Of a stretch of DNA of 64,000 bases, positions 57,501 through 64,000 are shown piece by piece (the stretch's first letter is position 1; every line of letters starts with the position of its first letter). This DNA comes from Microascus cirrosus (taxonomy: Eukaryota > Ascomycota > Sordariomycetes > Microascales > Microascaceae), in NCBI GenBank assembly GCA_030271035.1, contig JAMBUN010000064.1:18480-82479 (forward strand), written 5' to 3'. The notes beneath the pieces are model-generated. The model saw only the letters and a list, made by a program, of their open reading frames with translations, was not told where the DNA came from and ran no database searches. A program made the position numbers and the translations under genes.

Positions 57501-57765
57501 GTTAGGGGCCTGGATAACCTTCGGTGTGAGACACGGTAATGTGGAAAGAAGTCACTCAGAGGAGAACGGGAAGACGCGAGGTGGTAATTTCATGAGCATG
57601 AGCGGCGTTTCATTCTACACGATGACAACGAATACACACGAGTAATCAACCCAATTTTTATTCCTCCGCAGCTTAGCTTATACAGCCGGGTGTCTCGAAC
57701 AACTATCCTCCCCAGCCCCGTCATTACATCTGCATTATAGACTGTTCGTTATCTCTAATCTACAC

Positions 57766-58771
57766 TTAGAGGCCGAGGAACTTGGCCGCATGCTTGACGT
57801 GGTCCTCGCCGAAGGTGGAGATGAAGAAGTAAGAATGGTCATAGTCCTGAGGGGTTGTTAGCCGGTCTTGGGGCTATCCCCATAGTGGAAGCTTTCTGGG
57901 GTGGAAGCCGACTTACATCGTGGTAGCGCACCTCGAGACCCTCGACACCGGCGTCCTTAGCGGCCTTCTCAAGGTTTTCAGGGAGGAGCTGCTTCTGCTT
58001 GTAGAAGTTGTCACCAAGGCCCTGTACTTCGTTAGTCAACGGTCCTCCGTCTGCAACCAGAAGATTAAGCACACTTGGGGGGGTGAGGATTTAGTCACTA
58101 ACCACGTCAATGAGGCAGTTCAGGGGGCCCTTCCACCCCTTCACCAGTTCGGTAGCATCATGCTTTTTCCACTCCTCCCTGTCATCCCCGAGATAGCCTG
58201 TAAACGCCTTCTCGCCCCACTGGCACTGCGTCGGGTTCGAAATCGGCGCCCACGCGCTCACGCTCTTGAACATGCCGGGGTACTTCATGTACAGCGTCAA
58301 CGCCCCGTGTCCGCCCATGGAGTGGCCCGAGATGCTGATCCTGCCCCCGTCGATCTGGTTGTACTCCTTCACGATTAGCTCCTTCAGCTCCTTGATGAGG
58401 TACGATTCCATCTTGTACCCCTGGCTCCACGGGTCCTTCTTAGCGTCAATGTAGAAGGACGCTGCGGACCCGAAGTCGTAGGCGTCATCCTCACCGGGAA
58501 GGTTGAGGCCGCGCGGGGAGGTGTCGGGCCAGAGAAGCGCGAGGCCTAGCTTGGAGGCGTGCGCGTGGAGGAGACCCTTCTCTGTGCAGTTGTCCGGGGT
58601 GCAGGTGAGACCCGAGAGGAAAATGAGGAGTGGGGAGGGATTGCTGGGGCTGGAGTTGGGGGGCAGGAAGAGGTTCACTGCCATGGGTGTGCCGGTTGTG
58701 GTAGAATCGTGGGTGAGCTTGAGGAGGGTACCGCCAAATGTGCGGATAGATGCTTTGGTAGTGAACGCCAT
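57766..58771 (-). CDS. S-formylglutathione hydrolase
   Basis: Hydrolyses S-formylglutathione to formate and glutathione in formaldehyde detoxification; cytosolic alpha/beta hydrolase (esterase D family). Exons 58771-58103, 58021-57917 and 57846-57766 give 284 residues. Seen: FLSGLTCTPDNCTEKG near the oxyanion hole, the nucleophile serine in SGHSMGGHGALT, and the catalytic histidine in YDHSYFFISTF, which is only in frame after the second splice. The acid is probably the Asp of GLGDNFY at the first splice. The last exon is just 27 codons. It is convergent with AFI1. Confidence 0.95.
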
Positions 58772-60848
58772 GGCTGCGATGTTATGTAGCTGGCCGTGTT
58801 TGGGTAGCGGTCTTCGTCTGGTTCACTTGAGTGTTCAAGATGACGGAGAATGGATGGGGGAGATTAGGTTTGGGGCTCAGCGAATTTGGGGATACGATAA
58901 ATAGTGAACTGGATATCAGTCGAGTGGCCCGACTTCTCGCTCGGCAGTTGTGGTTATGTTAGGCAGGGGAATCAGAGAGTTAACCTTGCTGCTGACCCCG
59001 CGTTGCTGGTGCGCCAGCTCCTTGATGCCCCTCACCACCCCTGCTGTGATACGCTCCCCCGCTCTCCAGTTCTCCACTTACACGGCCTCAGCTCGGTATT
59101 CGGGATGACGTATGAGTAATGGAAACCGAGTTGGCACATTCACAACCGTTGTCCTCCACGTCTTTCTTAATATCTAATGGGCAAGAAGAAGCCAAGAAAG
59201 AGGTATGAAAACGGGCATTTACTATAGGCGCGCACACAGTATTAGCTCTGCGACCGACTCAAGAATTACAAGACGCTGACCCGCGTCTTGTTCAAGATGA
59301 TAGCAGTCACGATAGTGAAGGCGTAATGTTGCTTCGCTTAATTATAGCGGACAAGCTTTCTGTCTCGACAGTTGTTCTCGATATGCGGGAAACTACAGGG
59401 GAGCGCTTATGAGAGGAATTGACTTTCTTCTTACCGGTCCCAGTTCCGACTGAACGTGCTGGTAGGTATCTTTTGGTTTAGATGTTACGCCGAGGCCTCC
59501 ATAGTATAGGAAGTGACCACTGGCATTTCAGACTTGGATATGACCTGTGTGTCGCCCTAAATTGGGCTAGGAGGACTCGCCGCAGTTTCCCCTACCTCCA
59601 GCTAAATATATACCTTCAAACCACTAAGATTAGTTGTGCAATTGGTGTTTCTGACGCCTATTATGTATTCTGACTGAGGAGGTATGAACATTAGTAGTCT
59701 GCGACTTTACTACCTGAGATATTTTCTAGGCAGTTTTCTCACTATATAACTATTATATCTACCTTGCATATAAGCATAGTAAAGTAACATTGCTAGGTTA
59801 CTCCTGGCCATGTCTCATTGCCAACCACCGCAACCGGCTTAGGTCAATCACAATATAAGAGAGAGAAGGGAGCACACAGGTCTCAAGCTAGTACGGAAAT
59901 GTAGGGAACCTTGAAATCGGAGGGAATGGCTCGGAAGGCATTTCGGCTCTGGCGCCGCCTACAATTCAGCTTATTCGTGCGCCTGTATAGACATTTAGTT
60001 AGGCCGATGAAATGATAGCCTTAGAATGGCAATGGTAGCCAGCTGAGGCATCGATGGTAAAAAGGTCAGCAAGTGATCCAAACCCACGACCGAAACGGAG
60101 CTGAAGTGATATTGGCGTAGTTCTCTAACAGAACTCCGGAGTTTCTTGTCCTCACTATTCTCTCTGACAACCACAACACATGACTACAGCCTCCAAATTC
60201 CGAAATTTCCTCTAGGGTATGAATTTCAACCCGCGTAATCCGACGAAGCGAACAAAACCCTCGTACCTCGGCATGGAGCTTAAAGGAATAGATTGAAATG
60301 GCTGACCACAATCCTCCCAAAATTTTATACTTGCTGAAGCATGGGTGAGTCGGAGTACTACCAAGGAGGGTGTGCTAATGGGCAACAGTGCCAACCTTGC
60401 ATCCCAACTTTAGTTATCTGATCAACGGTCCACACGTGCCTACAATTTGCCATTTAGAATGACGCGAAGAGCCCCAGGTTCCTCGAGATGTTTGGCGGTC
60501 GAGTCACCTCCTCGTAGCATTTGCTGTCAGCATTGAAGAGTGCCATGCAAAACGTTGGTCTCTCTTCGTAATGTGGCATATCCCTTGTATTCATTACCAG
60601 TTTTTTGGATGCCAAACCTAGAAGATATCAGCGCAGAGCTGCGCAGCTTCCGCATTCGGTGGGTGGCTGACAGCCTCTAGAGAAGTCTAGTCGTGTTTGA
60701 TACATCGCTACAAATTGACAGTGATGTTAGCAATCAGACCGACTGTCTCTAACAGCCCCTTATTTCACAGGACGTCGGAGAGCAAGTTCTTGCCGGGTGA
60801 GCGCCAGAAGGACAACCCAAATCTCTTATTAAAGGCATAGAACTTTTC
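58772..60848. other. Gene-poor, partly AT-rich region
   Basis: Two kilobases without a recognisable gene. The part around 59680-59800 is AT-rich (ACTATATAACTATTATATC). A frame of about 58 codons near 59240-59410 has protein-like composition but no start or relative. It may be a decayed element; no terminal repeats found. Confidence 0.45.
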
Positions 60849-61673
60849 TTATTGAGACGGATCTGGTCTTAAAGCGTACATCTTGATCGGAAACAGCTTC
60901 CTTGGACCTTGTTGAGGAACTCCTTTTTGGAGTTCCGCCCTGACGATGCGAAGACCGGCTTCCTTGAAAAGGGCTTGGTACTTCGTATCTTCCCTTCGCA
61001 TAGTTAGCGGATATCACGACCGAATTACCAAGGCCGGGAGGCTTACCTTGTAATACCCCCATCTTGCTCGTCTAAGTGATCCTCGCCTCCTGTACTTAGA
61101 TTCTCCTTGATAACGATTAAACCGTCATCAGTTAACACAAACTTGCAGCGCCGGAGACTGTCGACTAGCTGGGCATCGGACAAGTAGCCCAGGCACCACT
61201 GGATCCAAACGAGATCGTACGAGGCATCTTCGCTCGGCCTCCACTCAGCCAGCCCAACGTTGGTGATGGACCGTATGCCGGGCTTATTCTGGAGAGCGAC
61301 GGTTAATTTAGCCACGGGTTCTACGATGTCGACTTCGTCTGCAATGGGCAACAGTAGACCCTCGGTGACCCTGCCAATCCTGCTCCCGTATTAGCGGAGG
61401 TCCGAGTTTGATATGGTCACGAGAAACACACCCTGCACCCCCTTCCAAGACGCTTTTGACACGGCGACGCCCATCTTTCAGTCCGATACCCAACCTAGCT
61501 AGAAAAGTTCGCGACCCCTGTAGGTCAACCCTGTGGATGCTGGAAAACCCCGAGACGTCGGGAACACCGCCGAGCATGCCGCTGATGTCGGCACTGGCGT
61601 TCTTCCAGTACTCCAAGGTGCGGCTGCCACCGATTGAAGAATTCGGGGCCGTGGCGGCCTTAGAATCCGTCAT
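60849..61673 (-). CDS. NTM1: Protein N-terminal (alpha-N) methyltransferase
   Basis: SAM-dependent enzyme that methylates the alpha-amino group of proteins starting (after Met removal) with X-Pro-Lys, such as ribosomal proteins; cytosol and nucleus. Exons 61673-61432, 61379-61047 and 60993-60849 give 239 residues; introns are 52 and 53 bases. Seen: the SAM motif VLEGGAGIGRVTEGLLLP built across the first splice, VDIVEPVAKL, the family-specific DLVWIQWCLGYLSD, GLIVIKEN, and the C-terminal YQALFKEAGLRIVRAELQKG with LFPIKMYALRP. The yeast orthologue is Tae1/Ntm1. Confidence 0.93.
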
Positions 61674-62269
61674 ATTGGAAGTTATTAATGTCGGTTATCC
61701 GATTGTGTGACATGGGACACAGGGAGAGATGATCATTCTGAGATTGATGCAGGTGCCCAGAAATTCACCTGCAGCTCCCATCCGGTGGCAACAGCTGGTA
61801 AACAACTGGCACTTAGCGAGGATGACGACTGGGTGACACCAACACAATACACTTCTCCTTCCCATTTTTATTCTCTATCGATCTGTGAAGACTCCAACGA
61901 GAAAAAAAGATGTAGCTGGTCGGGAATCTCAATGAATCTACTTTGTGCACAATCCAAGAGGACGGCAGCCAGGGGCTTCACGCTTGCCAGGAAACCGAAA
62001 CCAGCGCCTCTTCGATTGCGGCGCCATCCGGAGAAACTGATTTTGGCTCCAGGGATTGGCCTAGGCCTCAACGATCCTGGTGCCGATGCCTGACGAGGAT
62101 CACTCAGGCAAGTTTTCATTCACATGCTTGAACTTAGGCGGATATGATGTACGCATTCTTCTATCCATGCTTCCGCCGCTGAAACCTCAAGAAAATATAT
62201 ACACCTTGAACCCTCAATAAATGAAAGCACCTCATAGCTTCTCAGCCCAACACACCAACTCTCCCAACA
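61674..62269. other. Upstream of NTM1 and downstream of tyrosinase
   Basis: No gene or repeat recognised; the tyrosinase 3' untranslated region lies at the right end. Confidence 0.5.
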
Positions 62270-63648
62270 CTACTCATAAACGAAGCAGAACGGGCCCCCA
62301 ATAGTATCCAGCAGCTCCTGCACCTCCCTCGGCTCCGCCAGCGGCGACAGGTCCAGGATGTCGGTCAGCAGCACGTCGTCGCTTGGGGGCTGATTCATCA
62401 TCGTGCCCGTGCCGGCGATGTTCTGCCGGTTCTCCCAGTCGAGGTTCTGCCAGATGAAGTAGAGGCGGTCGATCTGTCCATGGTGTTGGAAGAAGGCTGG
62501 CTCCAGGGGGGAGAAGTAGAAGTCACCGCCGGGATCGCCACCTACGCCTTCGTTAGCGCTACGTGTCCAGGGTAGGGGGGGGGGGAATGACGGATGTCTC
62601 ACCGATCGTGAAGTGCCCGCCGCCGTGCGTCGCCATCCCGAAGCTTATTGCCTCCGGGTATCGGAAATCTCCCTGAAGGAATGCCTGGAACAGCTCAATG
62701 TCCGGCGACTGGGTGATCACGTCCGTCGTGTTCCTGAGGCTGGCGTTCGACGCGCAAATCTGCCCGTTAAGATTCCGCTTGATGCACCGCGGGTTGTACG
62801 CGAGTGGTTCGGCCACCGTGGAGGGGCCCAGGTTGACGGTGTAGTTGGAGAAGGGGCCCTCCATGACGCAGCCCCCTCCGGTGCCCCCGCCCATGCCTGG
62901 CATTCCTGGGAAGCCACCGAAGCCGCCTCCCGCATCGGCATCATCGGCCGACGTGGGCTCGCCGTCGGAGCCGAGGGAGGTCGGGGAGCCATCGAAGAGA
63001 GGGGATTTCTGCGGGTCGGCGCAGTCGAGGCCCCATTCCCAGTAGGGGAAGTCACCTGCGTGACGGTTAGACTTGCGATGAGGACGAGATAGAGGATGGG
63101 TGAGGAAGATTACCATCATAGCCGCATTTGTTCCGCAGCTGCTCTTCCAGGGTGTAGATATAGTACCGATGGAAGGTGAGGAATGTTGCCTGCCTGCGTC
63201 AGTATGACTGCTATCCACGACGACGAGAACCTGCGCATACCGAGTTGTGGACATAGGGCGTCAGGTTGTAATGTAGCACAGCAAAGTCGTCAAACGCCGT
63301 CCTGGCCCCATCGACGTCGGTGTACTCCGGATCCGAGTTCATGAGACACTGAATCGCGTCGGTATACTTAATCCGCATCTCACCGGGAAGCTCGCGCCTG
63401 GAAATCCCTATTAGTACCACATTTGAGACTCATCTTTTCTCAGTAACTCACCACTCCTTTCGGACGCGCACATTCTCCCTCGTGCACCCCTCACCGGACT
63501 CGGGCAGACGTGCCAGCGCCGCATCGAGCGCCTGCTTGCTCAGGGCTTTGAGCGCCTCACCCGAATCGATCTCGTCCTGCGTGAAGTCCTGAGCAGCCAC
63601 CACCGACGATGCCGCGAGGGCGGCGAGCAGCTTCTTGATAAGGCCCAT
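62270..63648 (-). CDS. Secreted tyrosinase-like copper oxidase
   Basis: Type-3 copper enzyme that oxidises phenols to quinones. Five exons, 63648-63452, 63397-63241, 63189-63114, 63055-62603 and 62541-62270, give 384 residues; all four introns are 51-61 bases. The ATG at 63648 (nine codons inside the longer frame) gives a good signal peptide, MGLIKKLLAALAASSVVAAQ. Copper A histidines are His108, His116 and His125 (LHYNLTPYVHNSATFLTFH, rebuilt across a splice). Copper B has THGGGHF and FFQHHGQIDRLYFIWQ. A Gly/Pro-rich insertion lies between the two sites. There is no long C-terminal lid domain, so it belongs to the short secreted fungal group rather than the intracellular melanin type. Substrate is not known. 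Confidence 0.93.
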
Positions 63649-64000
63649 GGTTGCGCTAGCTTTCAAACTTGACAACGTACACGGGGAGTTACTGCTGGAG
63701 ATGATACACGAACGGGGGACGCAGGACGAAGGTCACGGCACTCCCGGGTCAACGTTCTAGGTCTCCGACAAGAGATGAGCAGGGATCGTCATGACTTATA
63801 TATAGAGGGACAATATACGGCCTTCGGATGCTCTATAAGGAGGGCGTACGCAAGTCCTTGTTTATGGGTTATTAGAGGTCATATAGGGCCGAGCGCTCTC
63901 ACCCCCCTTCATCTCCAGTGACTTCGTACACGGGTGTAAGTACATCGTACACCTTCGGGAGCCTATGGCTGGAGTTTTGGCGAGGAGCAAATATGAGCCG
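63649..64000. other. Upstream region of the tyrosinase gene
   Basis: Contains a TATATATA element at 63797-63804. No other feature recognised. Confidence 0.5.
63797..63804 (-). promoter_or_regulatory. Probable TATA box of the tyrosinase gene
   Basis: TATATATA, about 150 bases before the tyrosinase start codon. Confidence 0.4.

Noticed and set aside
62575..62585. Run of eleven G in a tyrosinase intron
   Set aside because: On the coding strand it is an intronic pyrimidine run; it needs no special explanation.

Overview
The window is nuclear DNA of a filamentous ascomycete (Pezizomycotina). Most genes are interrupted by short introns of about 48-100 bases with GTRNGT-like donors, CTAAC/CTGAC branch sites and NAG acceptors. 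The gene set (Afi1, kapC-type bZIP, Zrt3-type ZIP, fungal tyrosinase, Cbp3, Cem1, Nut2/Med10, Rlc1) is fungal. No prokaryotic features, rRNA, tRNA or CRISPR were found. The class below Pezizomycotina cannot be fixed from sequence reading alone.

Layout. 1-8.7 kb: an OPT oligopeptide transporter, then a head-to-head pair of mitochondrial genes, the condensing enzyme CEM1 and the cytochrome bc1 chaperone CBP3. 8.7-13.7 kb: a gene-poor block with an interspersed 17-base repeat. 13.7-22.2 kb: a small cysteine-containing secreted protein, a peroxin-8-like protein divergent from a TMEM170 protein, a sugar O-acetyltransferase, the CAAX methyltransferase STE14 and a DGAT1 acyltransferase. 22.2-25.4 kb: gene-poor, with a broken NmrA/isoflavone-reductase-like pseudogene. 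25.4-29.2 kb: a DUF1593 nucleoside-hydrolase-like gene divergent from an alpha-glucoside-type MFS transporter, with an inverted pair of CreA-type sites between them. 30-38.8 kb: PFS2, endonuclease G (NUC1), ZRT3 and a kapC-like bZIP factor. 38.8-43.1 kb: gene-poor. 43.1-49.5 kb: a disordered basic protein with a NuSAP-like motif, MED10, and a TPR/J-domain co-chaperone. 51-58.8 kb: DHFR, myosin regulatory light chain, AFI1 and S-formylglutathione hydrolase. 58.8-60.8 kb: gene-poor. 60.8-63.6 kb: the N-terminal methyltransferase NTM1 and a secreted tyrosinase.

Most genes are conserved housekeeping genes with no evident common pathway. Local pairings that may matter are CEM1/CBP3 (both mitochondrial), PEX8-like/TMEM170, and DUF1593/MFS transporter (possible carbon-source uptake and processing under carbon-catabolite control).

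The most unusual signal is at the 3' end of the TPR/J-domain gene. Its stop codon TGA is followed by CTA, the known high-readthrough context, and 91 more in-frame codons encode an acidic linker and a C-terminal membrane anchor. A 63-base in-frame segment spanning the stop could also be an intron. Either route would switch a soluble co-chaperone to a tail-anchored one.

Gene models below were built by hand: every exon chain was checked for phase and total length, but none is backed by transcripts.
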